Below the pieces are notes generated by a model that was not told where the DNA came from, did no database searches, and saw nothing but the letters and a program-made list of their open reading frames with translations. A DNA stretch of 40,518 nt from Nocardioides caeni (GTDB taxonomy: Bacteria > Actinomycetota > Actinomycetes > Propionibacteriales > Nocardioidaceae). Positions 1 through 8,367 of the stretch are shown in pieces. The DNA is taken from NCBI RefSeq assembly GCF_004912195.1, contig NZ_STGW01000020.1, positions 1 to 40,518 of the forward strand, in the 5' to 3' direction. How positions within the stretch are numbered: position 1 is the stretch's first letter; each line of letters begins with the position of its first letter. The position numbers were made by a program, and so were the translations under genes.

Positions 1-1448
<1,448 letters not shown>

Positions 1449-1527
1449 GAGAGCTACTCCTTTGACTTGATGCACGACACGCTGTTGCGGCCGCTCCCCA
1501 GCCTGCTCCCCATCGAACCCGCAGTTC

Positions 1528-1539
1528 ACGGACGTCCGT
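1528..1539. promoter_or_regulatory. Perfect 12-bp palindrome in the divergent ALDH/oxygenase spacer
   Basis: ACGGACGTCCGT is a perfect dyad about 80 bp upstream of the aldehyde dehydrogenase start and 217 bp upstream of the oxygenase start. It is a plausible operator for a dimeric repressor. No regulator gene is adjacent, so the partner is unknown. The rest of the 307-bp spacer (1449-1755) shows no gene. Confidence 0.35.
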
Positions 1540-1691
1540 ACAAAAGTTGGTCACCCCATCGTGGCGATGGTCCAAGCCGGGTCCCGATGGTGGACGGGAC
1601 GGCGGGCCGGGAATCATCAGACCCGCCTGCAGGCGTCGGGTGATCGCCCGGTCGGGGCACTTCGGAGAGGTCGGCAGCCGGACACAAGCAA

Positions 1692-1733
1692 GGCCCCACG
1701 ACTTTGGATGATGATCCAAGTCGCGGGGGCCCC
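1692..1733 (+). promoter_or_regulatory. Large imperfect inverted repeat in front of the fused oxygenase gene
   Basis: The arms GGCCCC-ACGACTTTGGAT and ATCCAAGTCGCG-GGGGCC flank a GATG centre. The inner part (GACTTTGGAT / ATCCAAGTC) is a TetR-operator-like dyad; the whole could also form an RNA hairpin if transcription starts upstream. It lies just upstream of the -10 element at 1743, over the expected -35 region, so an operator acting by steric repression is the simpler reading. Confidence 0.5.
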
Positions 1734-1742
1734 GAGCGAGCG

Positions 1743-1748
1743 TAGTTT
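1743..1748 (+). promoter_or_regulatory. -10 element (TAGTTT) for a probable leaderless transcript
   Basis: TAGTTT fits the actinobacterial TANNNT -10 and is followed by 7 nt and then the ATG at 1756. No Shine-Dalgarno is visible, so transcription may start on the A of the start codon. Confidence 0.45.
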
Positions 1749-1755
1749 GCTCGTC

Positions 1756-3759
1756 ATGCAGACCACGACCGATCCCTCGGAGACCGGCACCCGCGTGCAG
1801 CTTCGCCAGCCGGTGACCGGACTACCGGACCCCGGTGAGCGCGTGCCGTCCATGGCATGGCCCACGGGTGTCCTCTATGTGGGCACGCTCGGACTCTTCG
1901 CCCTGGGCATGGCGGGCTACTTCGTCTGGGACTGGTCGCTGTGGCTGACCGTCCCCATCGGCGCCGCCGTCACCTTCTTGATGTTCAGCGTGCTGCATGA
2001 GTCGACGCACCACGCGATCAGCAGCAACACCCGGGTCAACAACCTGTTCGGGCACCTGTCGGTCCCGTTCGTGGTGGCGTGGTCGACCTACCCGCTGGTG
2101 AAGTTCATCCACATCGAGCACCACCGCAACACCAACGAGCCGAAGTCGATCGACCCCGACGCCTGGTGCGACGAGGGCCCGAAGGTGCTGCTCCCGCTCC
2201 GCTGGATGACGATCGACATCTGGTACGTCGTGTTCTACATGCGGCGCCTCAAGGACCGACCCAGCAAGGAGGTCGTGACCACCTTCACCCTCTTCACCGC
2301 CGTGTGGGGGTTGTTCGGGACGATCATCGCCCTCGGCGGTGGCGTCGACCTGCTGCTCGCCCTGCTCGTGCCCAACCGCTTCGGCGTGATGGTGCTCGCC
2401 TGGTGGTTCGACTACCTGCCCCACCACGGGCTGACGAAGACCCAGCGCGAGGACAAGTACCAGGCCACCCGGGTTCGAGTCGGCGGGGAGAGCGTGCTGA
2501 CCCCGCTTTTCGTCTACCAGAACTACCACCTGGTCCACCATCTGCACCCCAGCATCCCCTTCTACCGCTACATCGTCGCGTGGAAGCGCAACGAGGAGGC
2601 CTACCTCGACCGCAATGCCGCGATCTCCACGTGGTTCGGCCGGTCGCTGACGACCAGTGAGTACCGCACCTGGCGGCGCCTGACCGACAAGCTCGAGCTC
2701 GCCACTCCCGGCACGGCCGAGCGGCCGGTCTTCCACCCGCTGCGGGTGAAGTCGGTGGAGCCGATCACCTCCGAGAGCATGGCCGTCACGTTCGACGTAC
2801 CGCCCGATCTGGCGCACCGCTATCGCTATCTCCAGGGCCAGCACATCACCCTCCGTGCGGTGATCAACGGCCGCGAGGAGCGCCGTAGCTATTCGCTGAT
2901 CGAGCCGGTCTCCGCCAACACCCTGCGTGTCGGCGTGAAGCAGATCCCCAACGGCGTGTTCTCCACCTATGTCAACAACCAGCTCGCCGCCGGGGACATC
3001 CTCGACGTGATGACGCCCACCGGCATCTTCAACGTGCGCCTCGACAAGGACTTCGAGCACCACCACGTCGCGCTGGCAGCGGGCTCCGGCGTCACGCCGA
3101 TGATGTCGACCATCGCGACCACGCTGGAGACCGAGCCCAAGAGTCGCTTCACCCTGATCTATGGCAACCGCACCACCGAGTCCACGATGTTTCGCGACCG
3201 GCTCGACGCGTTGCAGGAGCAGTACGGCGGCCGGCTGACCGTCCACCACGTCCTCTCCGACGAGCTCGGCGGAGGCCTCACCGGCCAGATCACCCCTGAG
3301 CTCGTCAAGGAGCTCATCAAGGACCCGCGCGGGGTCTATGCCTGGTTCCTGTGCGGGCCGCAGGCGATGATCGACACGATGCGCACCGCGCTCGGCAACA
3401 TGACCGACCTCAGCAGGGTGCTCAGCGAGGTCTTCTTCGTGGTCGACTCCGGCCCCGGCGTGAGCGTCGACGTCGACATCGAGAGCGAGGTCGTCGTCGC
3501 CCTCGACGGCGTCGAGACGAGTCTCAGGGTCCACTCGCAGGGCGACACGATCCTCGATGCCGCGCTGCAGGCGGGCATCGACCCGCCGTACTCCTGCGCA
3601 GGCGGAGCCTGCGGAACCTGCAAGGCGAAGGTGCTGCTCGGCAAGGCCGTCATGGACCAGAACCACGTGTTGGACGAGACGGAGGTCGAGGACGGTTTCA
3701 TCCTCACCTGTCAGGCCCACCCGGTCACCCAAGAGGTCCGGATCGACTACGACGCCTGA
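1756..3759 (+). CDS. Self-sufficient desaturase/hydroxylase: FA_desaturase + FAD/NAD reductase + 2Fe-2S ferredoxin fusion
   Basis: A 667-residue protein joins a membrane di-iron oxygenase to its electron chain. Residues 1-300 hold the three histidine boxes of fatty acid desaturases and carotene hydroxylases: His81/85/86 (HESTHH), His119/122/123 (HIEHH) and His258/261/262 (HLVHH), with hydrophobic segments between. Residues ~325-560 form a ferredoxin-NADP reductase-like module with RSYS (377-380) for FAD, GSGVTPM for NAD(P)H and CGPQAM. Residues ~575-667 are a plant-type 2Fe-2S domain with Cys614, 619, 622 and 652. Electrons should run NAD(P)H-FAD-2Fe2S-diiron within one chain. ATGs at 1708 and 1711 are also in frame but lie inside the inverted repeat; the ATG at 1756 follows a -10 element. 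The substrate (acyl lipid, alkane or terpenoid) is unknown. Confidence 0.9.
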   Translation: MQTTTDPSETGTRVQLRQPVTGLPDPGERVPSMAWPTGVLYVGTLGLFALGMAGYFVWDWSLWLTVPIGAAVTFLMFSVLHESTHHAISSNTRVNNLFGHLSVPFVVAWSTYPLVKFIHIEHHRNTNEPKSIDPDAWCDEGPKVLLPLRWMTIDIWYVVFYMRRLKDRPSKEVVTTFTLFTAVWGLFGTIIALGGGVDLLLALLVPNRFGVMVLAWWFDYLPHHGLTKTQREDKYQATRVRVGGESVLTPLFVYQNYHLVHHLHPSIPFYRYIVAWKRNEEAYLDRNAAISTWFGRSLTTSEYRTWRRLTDKLELATPGTAERPVFHPLRVKSVEPITSESMAVTFDVPPDLAHRYRYLQGQHITLRAVINGREERRSYSLIEPVSANTLRVGVKQIPNGVFSTYVNNQLAAGDILDVMTPTGIFNVRLDKDFEHHHVALAAGSGVTPMMSTIATTLETEPKSRFTLIYGNRTTESTMFRDRLDALQEQYGGRLTVHHVLSDELGGGLTGQITPELVKELIKDPRGVYAWFLCGPQAMIDTMRTALGNMTDLSRVLSEVFFVVDSGPGVSVDVDIESEVVVALDGVETSLRVHSQGDTILDAALQAGIDPPYSCAGGACGTCKAKVLLGKAVMDQNHVLDETEVEDGFILTCQAHPVTQEVRIDYDA

Positions 3760-3810
3760 ACGTTGGCCCTTGGCTGGCGATGCAGCGGCATGCTCATCGG
3801 ACCTCCCGGG

Positions 3811-4392
3811 TCAGTCCGGCAGGTTCATCTCCACCTGGGCCAGCACCGGGTCGCGCAGGCCGGCGGCGTCGTGGTCCCACCAGACGTCGCGATAGACGAC
3901 GCGACCGGTCATCCACGGCTCGCGGGCAGGCAGCGCGACCATCTGGAACGCGGGGCCCGGGATGCGGCGCGACGGTGACTCGATGCCGTGGACGGACGCG
4001 GGCTCCCAGCCGCGGCGGCCGTAGTAGCCCGGGTCGCCCTCGAGGACGACGAGCGGCGCGCCGAGTCGCTCCGCCTCGGCGACCGCCGCGGCCAGCAGGG
4101 CGGCGCCGACACCGGTCCCCTGTCGCTCGGGTACGACGGACAGCGGACTCAGCACGAGCACGTCGACGAGCTCGGGGCGGGTGTCGAGCCAGGCATGGCT
4201 GAGGCCGACATGGCCCGCGATCGCACCGTCCCCATCCTCCGCGACGAGCTCGGCCCGGGCGTGGCCGCGCGCCACGACGTCCGCCCACAGGGCGGCGACG
4301 TGGTCGCCCTCGTCGGCGAAGGCGGCGGTGATCACCGCCGCGACGGCGTCGCGGTCGACGTCCAGGATCGGGCGGATCAGCGGAGCAGTCAT
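3811..4392 (-). CDS. GNAT family N-acetyltransferase
   Basis: A 193-residue acyl-CoA-dependent N-acyltransferase of the GNAT fold. The acetyl-CoA pyrophosphate loop is visible as VVPERQGTGVGAAL, preceded by the strand LVLSPLSVV and followed by a GDPGYYGRRGWEPAS segment common in this subgroup. The acceptor substrate is unknown. The ATG at 4392 is used because it gives a normal-length domain starting with IRPILDVDRDAV; no good Shine-Dalgarno is seen. It lies 101 bp downstream of the PfkB-type kinase gene on the same strand, but three 22-bp direct repeats occupy that gap, so it probably has its own regulated promoter. It converges with the fused oxygenase gene, leaving only about 50 bp between stops. 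Confidence 0.85.
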   Translation of the reverse strand: MTAPLIRPILDVDRDAVAAVITAAFADEGDHVAALWADVVARGHARAELVAEDGDGAIAGHVGLSHAWLDTRPELVDVLVLSPLSVVPERQGTGVGAALLAAAVAEAERLGAPLVVLEGDPGYYGRRGWEPASVHGIESPSRRIPGPAFQMVALPAREPWMTGRVVYRDVWWDHDAAGLRDPVLAQVEMNLPD

Positions 4393-4435
4393 GGGCACAG
4401 CATGCCCGCCACGAGCCGGGCCGGTCGGCGGGCGT

Positions 4436-4501
4436 CGTACCGCGGGCGAGAGACCTCCGTACCTCGGGTGAGAAACAGGCGTACTTCGGCGGGTCAGGCG
4501 G
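4436..4501. repeat. Three 22-bp tandem repeats between the kinase and GNAT genes
   Basis: CGTAC recurs exactly at 4436, 4458 and 4480. The first two units share CGTACC-(G/T)-CGGG(C/T)GAGA and the third is CGTACTTCGGCGGGT. The 22-bp pitch is about two helical turns, so the sites would lie on one face of the DNA. The last unit runs over the stop codon of the kinase gene. Most likely an activator or repressor array for the GNAT gene. Confidence 0.6.
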
Positions 4502-5420
4502 TGGGGTGCTCCTGGGCGAACGCCTGGACGGAGGCGAGGTCGTAGTGGCCGGCGTCGGTGCCGAGACCCTGGGCGACCTGGGCGGCGGTGGCGCAGCCGA
4601 GACGGGCGGAGGCGACGGGGTCGTGGCCGAGCGAGAGCCCGCGCAGGTAGCCGGCGGAGAAGGCGTCGCCGCAGCCGGTGGTGTCGACGACGTCGATGGC
4701 GTGGGCCGGGACCTCGGTGACGCCGTCGGCGGTCGCGACCAGGGCGCCGCGGCGGCCCTGGGTGACGGCGACGCAGCCGACGCCCATCGCGACGAGCGCC
4801 TGCGCGCCCTCCGCGAGGGTGGCGGCGCCGGTGAAGCCGAGCACCTGCTCGTCGTTGGGCAGCAGGTGGTCGGTGTGGGGGAGGGCGGCCCCGATCCAGG
4901 CGAGCATGTCGGGGTCGCCCGGCGCCAGCACGTCGACGGAGGTGGTGACGCCGGCCGCGCGGGCGCGGGCGAGCAGCTCGCCGGCGGCGTCGCCGCCGAG
5001 GAACTCCGGCCCGCCGAGGTGCAGGTGCGTCAGTTCGTCGAGCAGGTCGGCCGGAAGGTCGTCCAGCGTGAAGGTGCCGTTGGCTCCGATGCAGTGCCAC
5101 GCCGGCCGATCGCCGTTGGACCGCACCGGCAGCACCGATGCCGACGTCTGCGTGTCCTCACGCTGGACGAGGCCGCGGGTCTCGACACCCTCGCGGCCGA
5201 GGAGCGCGATCAGGTTCTCGCTCAGCAGGTCGGTGCCCACGGCGCCGTAGGAGTGCACCTCCGCGCCGAGCCGGGCGAGCACCAGTGCCGCGCCGCCAGC
5301 GGTGCCGGCCGGGGACATCCGGATCGTCTCGACCAGCTGACCGTCGGATCCCTCGGGGATCGACTCGATGCCGATGACGTGAATGTCGAGCACGTGCACG
5401 CCGACGGTGGCGACCTTCAT
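4494..5420 (-). CDS. PfkB/ribokinase family sugar kinase
   Basis: A 308-residue ATP-dependent kinase of the ribokinase superfamily. The N-terminal GGAALVLARLGA segment and the C-terminal DTTGCGDAFSAGYLRG signature, with catalytic base Asp252, are both present; the NDEQVLGFTG segment is typical of the nucleotide domain. The phosphoryl acceptor is probably a sugar, polyol or nucleoside, not determinable here. The ATG at 5420 follows AGGAGAACCG. It overlaps the class II aldolase stop by 4 nt (ATGA), so the two are translationally coupled. The logic is phosphorylation followed by retro-aldol cleavage of a small carbohydrate. It is last in the TetR-aldolase-kinase operon. Confidence 0.9.
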   Translation of the reverse strand: MKVATVGVHVLDIHVIGIESIPEGSDGQLVETIRMSPAGTAGGAALVLARLGAEVHSYGAVGTDLLSENLIALLGREGVETRGLVQREDTQTSASVLPVRSNGDRPAWHCIGANGTFTLDDLPADLLDELTHLHLGGPEFLGGDAAGELLARARAAGVTTSVDVLAPGDPDMLAWIGAALPHTDHLLPNDEQVLGFTGAATLAEGAQALVAMGVGCVAVTQGRRGALVATADGVTEVPAHAIDVVDTTGCGDAFSAGYLRGLSLGHDPVASARLGCATAAQVAQGLGTDAGHYDLASVQAFAQEHPTA

Positions 5421-6100
5421 CGGTTCTCCTGGGTGCTGCCGTAGTTGCGTTCGATCGCGACGCGGATGACGTCGGCCTGCTGGTCGTCGGTGAGGACACG
5501 CGGCGTGCCGAGGGCGCTCGCTCGGTGGTGGAGCTGGCACAGCCACTCCAGCAGCAGGGCATTGTCGACCGCCTTGCCGAGGGTCGCTCCCACCGCCACC
5601 GAGCCGTGGTTGGCCATCAGCGCCGCGCTGCGGCCGGCGAGGGCGGTGCGCACCGAGGCGGCGAGCTCGTCGGTCCCGAAGGTGGCGTACGGCGCCACGG
5701 GGATCGCGCCGCCGAGCGCGAGCTGTTGGTAGTGCAGCACCGGCAGCTCGTCGAGCACGCACGCGACCGCGGTCGCGAAGGGCGCGTGGGTGTGGACGAC
5801 GGCGCCCACCTGCCCCAACTGAGTGGACGGCCGGTCGGCGTAGATGCCGAAGTGCAGGGCCAGCTCCGAGGTCGGTGCGAGGTCGCCCTCGACGACGGCA
5901 CCGTCGAGGTCGACGAGGGTGACCTGTCCGGGCGTGCACGAATCCAGGTGCGCACCGGTCGCGGTGACGGCGACGAGATCGCCCAGCCGCGCGCTCACGT
6001 TGCCGGCGGTGCCGATGAGGAGGCCGGCAGCCGCGAGCTCCCGCGCCGCCTCGGCGACGTCGCGGCGCAGCTCGCCGCGCTCGGCGGGGGTCGTGCTCAC
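5417..6100 (-). CDS. Class II aldolase/adducin family protein (FucA-like)
   Basis: A 227-residue zinc-dependent aldolase of the L-fuculose-1-phosphate aldolase family. Visible are the phosphate-binding GTAGNVSAR loop (30-38), the catalytic Glu79 in PTSE, two zinc ligands His103 and His105 in VVHTHAPFATA and the third zinc ligand His165 in MANHGSVAVG. It should cleave a phosphorylated sugar into dihydroxyacetone phosphate and an aldehyde, the phosphate coming from the neighbouring PfkB kinase (inference). The start is GTG at 6100, overlapping the TetR stop as GTGA; the end overlaps the kinase start as ATGA. No isomerase is nearby, so the kinase substrate may already be a ketose. Confidence 0.9.
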   Translation of the reverse strand: MSTTPAERGELRRDVAEAARELAAAGLLIGTAGNVSARLGDLVAVTATGAHLDSCTPGQVTLVDLDGAVVEGDLAPTSELALHFGIYADRPSTQLGQVGAVVHTHAPFATAVACVLDELPVLHYQQLALGGAIPVAPYATFGTDELAASVRTALAGRSAALMANHGSVAVGATLGKAVDNALLLEWLCQLHHRASALGTPRVLTDDQQADVIRVAIERNYGSTQENR

Positions 6101-6777
6101 CCGGCCACGTCGATCCGGCCGAGGTAGGCGGTGACCACCTCGATCGCCTGCTCGACGAGGAAGGTGTCGCCCTGGGGGTCGTGCTCGAACGCGAGCTGGA
6201 AGGCGCGGTCGCCGAGCTCGACGGCCAGGCCGGCGATGGCGGACAGCTCGTCGGGGGTGAAGGCGCCCGGGGCGATCAGGCCGGCGTCGTCGGCGAAGGC
6301 GAGCAGGTTGGCGGCGATGCGCTTGTTGTGGTGACGGCCGTAGTCATAGATCGCACTGTTGGTGCGCCCGCGCATCCAGATCTGCATGAAGGCGGGCCGA
6401 CGGTGATAGACGGCCACGAAGGCTCGCATCGACGTCTCGACCAGCGTCGCGAGCGTGATCTCGCCCCGCTCGGCGGCAGCCGCGAGGTCGAGCGCGACCT
6501 GGTCGTCCATCTCGGCCATGTCGCGCTCGCAGAGGGCGAGCAGGACCGCCTCCTTGTCGGAGAAGTACTGATAGAGCGAGGCCACCGGCAGCTCGGCACG
6601 CTCGGCGATCGACCGCGTGGTCAGGCCCTCGACGCCGTCGGAGAGGACGAGCTCCGAGGTGGCGTCGAGGATGCGCTCGACCCGCTCGCGCGATCGCGCC
6701 TGCGTGGGTAGCCGACGGCGGGTCCCGGTCGTTGAGCCCCCAGCTGGGTCAGGAGACGCAACGGTGGCGGAGGACAT
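6097..6777 (-). CDS. TetR family transcriptional regulator, probable autorepressor
   Basis: A 226-residue regulator. After a 25-residue polar tail come RERVERILDATSELV and the helix-turn-helix at ~51-75 (LTTRSIAERAELPVASLYQYFSDKEA), then an all-helical ligand domain with a QIWMRGRTNSAIYDYGRHHNKR segment. It heads an operon with the aldolase and kinase genes (4-nt GTGA overlap). A perfect 17-bp dyad lies 24 bp upstream, between it and the divergent amine oxidase, so it probably represses both directions until a substrate-related ligand binds. An in-frame ATG at 6819 lies inside that dyad and would add 14 residues; the ATG at 6777 is preferred because TACACT sits 6 nt in front of it, giving a leaderless message. 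Confidence 0.9.
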   Translation of the reverse strand: MSSATVASPDPAGGSTTGTRRRLPTQARSRERVERILDATSELVLSDGVEGLTTRSIAERAELPVASLYQYFSDKEAVLLALCERDMAEMDDQVALDLAAAAERGEITLATLVETSMRAFVAVYHRRPAFMQIWMRGRTNSAIYDYGRHHNKRIAANLLAFADDAGLIAPGAFTPDELSAIAGLAVELGDRAFQLAFEHDPQGDTFLVEQAIEVVTAYLGRIDVAG

Positions 6778-6783
6778 GGCGAG

Positions 6784-6789
6784 AGTGTA
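6784..6789 (-). promoter_or_regulatory. -10 element (TACACT) of the tetR operon, probably leaderless
   Basis: On the minus strand TACACT is followed by CTCGCC and then the ATG at 6777, the usual actinobacterial leaderless layout. The operator at 6801-6817 would cover the region just upstream. Confidence 0.5.
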
Positions 6790-6800
6790 GCCTCCAATCC

Positions 6801-6817
6801 GAATCTGACACAGATTC
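6801..6817. promoter_or_regulatory. Perfect TetR-type operator between divergent operons
   Basis: GAATCTG-ACA-CAGATTC has seven-base arms that match perfectly around a 3-bp centre. It is 24 bp from the tetR start and 36 bp from the amine oxidase start, the typical location for a divergent autorepressor site. Confidence 0.75.
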
Positions 6818-6852
6818 ATGTTCTTCCGTCGAGGTCACCGGAGGTGTCGACC

Positions 6853-8367
6853 ATGGAGATCGCCAACGGACCCGCCTGGGATGTCGGCCGGCGCGGTGTC
6901 CTGCTCGGTGGCGCGGCGGGTGCGCTCGCCCTCGGCTCCCTGGCCACCGAGGCCCTCGAGGCCGAGGTCAACGCCGCCACCCGCGGCGGCCGGCTGCCGG
7001 CCGCGGTCGACGTCGTCGTGGTCGGCGGAGGGATCTCCGGCCTCGTCGCCGCTCGCCGGGTCGCGCGCTCCGGCCGCTCCGTCCTCGTCGCCGAGGCGCG
7101 CGACCGCGTCGGCGGCCGGGTGCTCAACCACCACCTCCGCACCGGCGGCACCATCGAGGCCGGCGGCGCCTTCGTGGGGCCGACCCAGGGTCACATCAAG
7201 GCGCTGGCCAAGGAGCTGGGCATCGCGACCTTCGACGAGTACGTCGCCGGGCAGAACGTCTACCTCTCCTCGCTCACCGGCCGGCAGCTCTACACCGGCA
7301 CCGTCCCGCCCGACCCGCTGATCCTCGTCGACGCGGCCCTGCTGCAGATGCAGCTCGACGGGTGGGCCGCCGACATGCCGGTGGACGCGCCGTGGGCGCA
7401 CCCGAAGGCGAAGGAGTGGGACGCCACGACGTTGGGCGACCACATCCAGCGCACCTCCCTCAACGGCACGGGCGTCAACCGGCTCCTGGCGTGCTGGACC
7501 CAGCCGACCTTCGGCGCCGACCCCGACCAGCTCTCCCTGCTCTTCGTGATCCACTACCTCGCCTGCTCGGGCGACGAGCGCAACGTCGGCACCTTCGCGC
7601 GCAGCTCCGACACCATCGACGGCGCGCAGGAGAGCCGCTTCGTCGGCGGCTCGCAGCGCATCCCGCTCGGCCTGGCCCGCCAGCTCGGCGACCGGGTCGC
7701 CCTCAACGCCGCCGTGCGCCGGATCGAGCACCGGCCCGGCCACGCCCTCGTGCACACCGCCCGAGGCCGCGTGCGCGCCAAGCGGGTGATCGTGGCCGCC
7801 CCGCCCAAGCAGGTGCTCGGCATCGACTTCGCGCCGGGCATGCCCGTTGGGCGTCGTACCCTCCTGCAGCGGCAGCAGATGGGCCGGCTGATGAAGTGCG
7901 ACGCCGTCTATGAGACGCCGTTCTGGCGTGAGGCCGGGCTCAGCGGCTTCGGGATCGCCGACTCCGGCGCCGTCCGCGCCGCGTTCGACAACGGCGTGAA
8001 GAACACCGATCACGGCATCCTGCTGGCCTTCGTCGGTGGCTCCACCTGGCGGCAGTACGGCAATCTCTCGCTGGCCGAGCGCCGTCGCGCCGTGCTGCAG
8101 GGCTTCGCCGCGATGTTCGGCGAGCAGGCGCTGCACCCGATCGAATACACCGCGCAGGACTGGACCAAGGAGCGGTGGACCAAGGGTGGCCCGACCGCGA
8201 TCTGCCCACCGGGCGTGCTGTCCACCCATGGACGCCACCTGGTCCGACCGTTCGGGCGCGTGCACTGGGCCGGCACCGAGACCTCGACCTACTGGACCGG
8301 CTACATGGACGGCGCGGTCCGCGCCGGCAAGCGCGCCGCCGTCGAGGTCCTGGAGCAGCTGCGATGA
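6853..8367 (+). CDS. Flavin monoamine oxidase family protein, probable Tat substrate
   Basis: A 504-residue FAD-dependent amine oxidase. The N-terminus carries GRRGVLLGGAAGALALG, a twin-arginine-type signal (Arg13-Arg14 plus a hydrophobic stretch). Then comes the dinucleotide fold VVVVGGGISGLVAARR (55-69) with EARDRVGGR (81-89), and near the C-terminus the flavin-contacting segment HWAGTETSTYWTGYMDGAVRAG. It would oxidise an amine to an aldehyde, releasing ammonia and H2O2 outside the membrane. The ATG at 6853 is preferred over the GTG at 6844 because GGAGG lies 8 nt before it and is broken by the GTG. It overlaps the next gene by 4 nt (ATGA) and shares the operator with tetR. The substrate is unknown. 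Confidence 0.92.
   Translation: MEIANGPAWDVGRRGVLLGGAAGALALGSLATEALEAEVNAATRGGRLPAAVDVVVVGGGISGLVAARRVARSGRSVLVAEARDRVGGRVLNHHLRTGGTIEAGGAFVGPTQGHIKALAKELGIATFDEYVAGQNVYLSSLTGRQLYTGTVPPDPLILVDAALLQMQLDGWAADMPVDAPWAHPKAKEWDATTLGDHIQRTSLNGTGVNRLLACWTQPTFGADPDQLSLLFVIHYLACSGDERNVGTFARSSDTIDGAQESRFVGGSQRIPLGLARQLGDRVALNAAVRRIEHRPGHALVHTARGRVRAKRVIVAAPPKQVLGIDFAPGMPVGRRTLLQRQQMGRLMKCDAVYETPFWREAGLSGFGIADSGAVRAAFDNGVKNTDHGILLAFVGGSTWRQYGNLSLAERRRAVLQGFAAMFGEQALHPIEYTAQDWTKERWTKGGPTAICPPGVLSTHGRHLVRPFGRVHWAGTETSTYWTGYMDGAVRAGKRAAVEVLEQLR

Noticed and set aside
1822..3732. 636-codon open frame on the minus strand opposite the fused oxygenase
   Set aside because: Very high GC makes long antisense frames common. 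The translation is low-complexity (Asp/Val/Arg/His rich), with no domain, while the plus strand has complete motifs.
4436..4501. Tandem repeats considered as a CRISPR array
   Set aside because: There are only three units with no separate spacers (22-bp pitch with continuous similarity), and no cas gene.
6778..6819. ATG at 6819 as the tetR start
   Set aside because: It lies within the operator dyad and upstream of the -10 element; the added residues do not belong to the TetR fold.
6844..6852. GTG at 6844 as the start of the amine oxidase
   Set aside because: It would use part of the GGAGG ribosome binding site as its start codon. The ATG at 6853 has that site at the correct distance.
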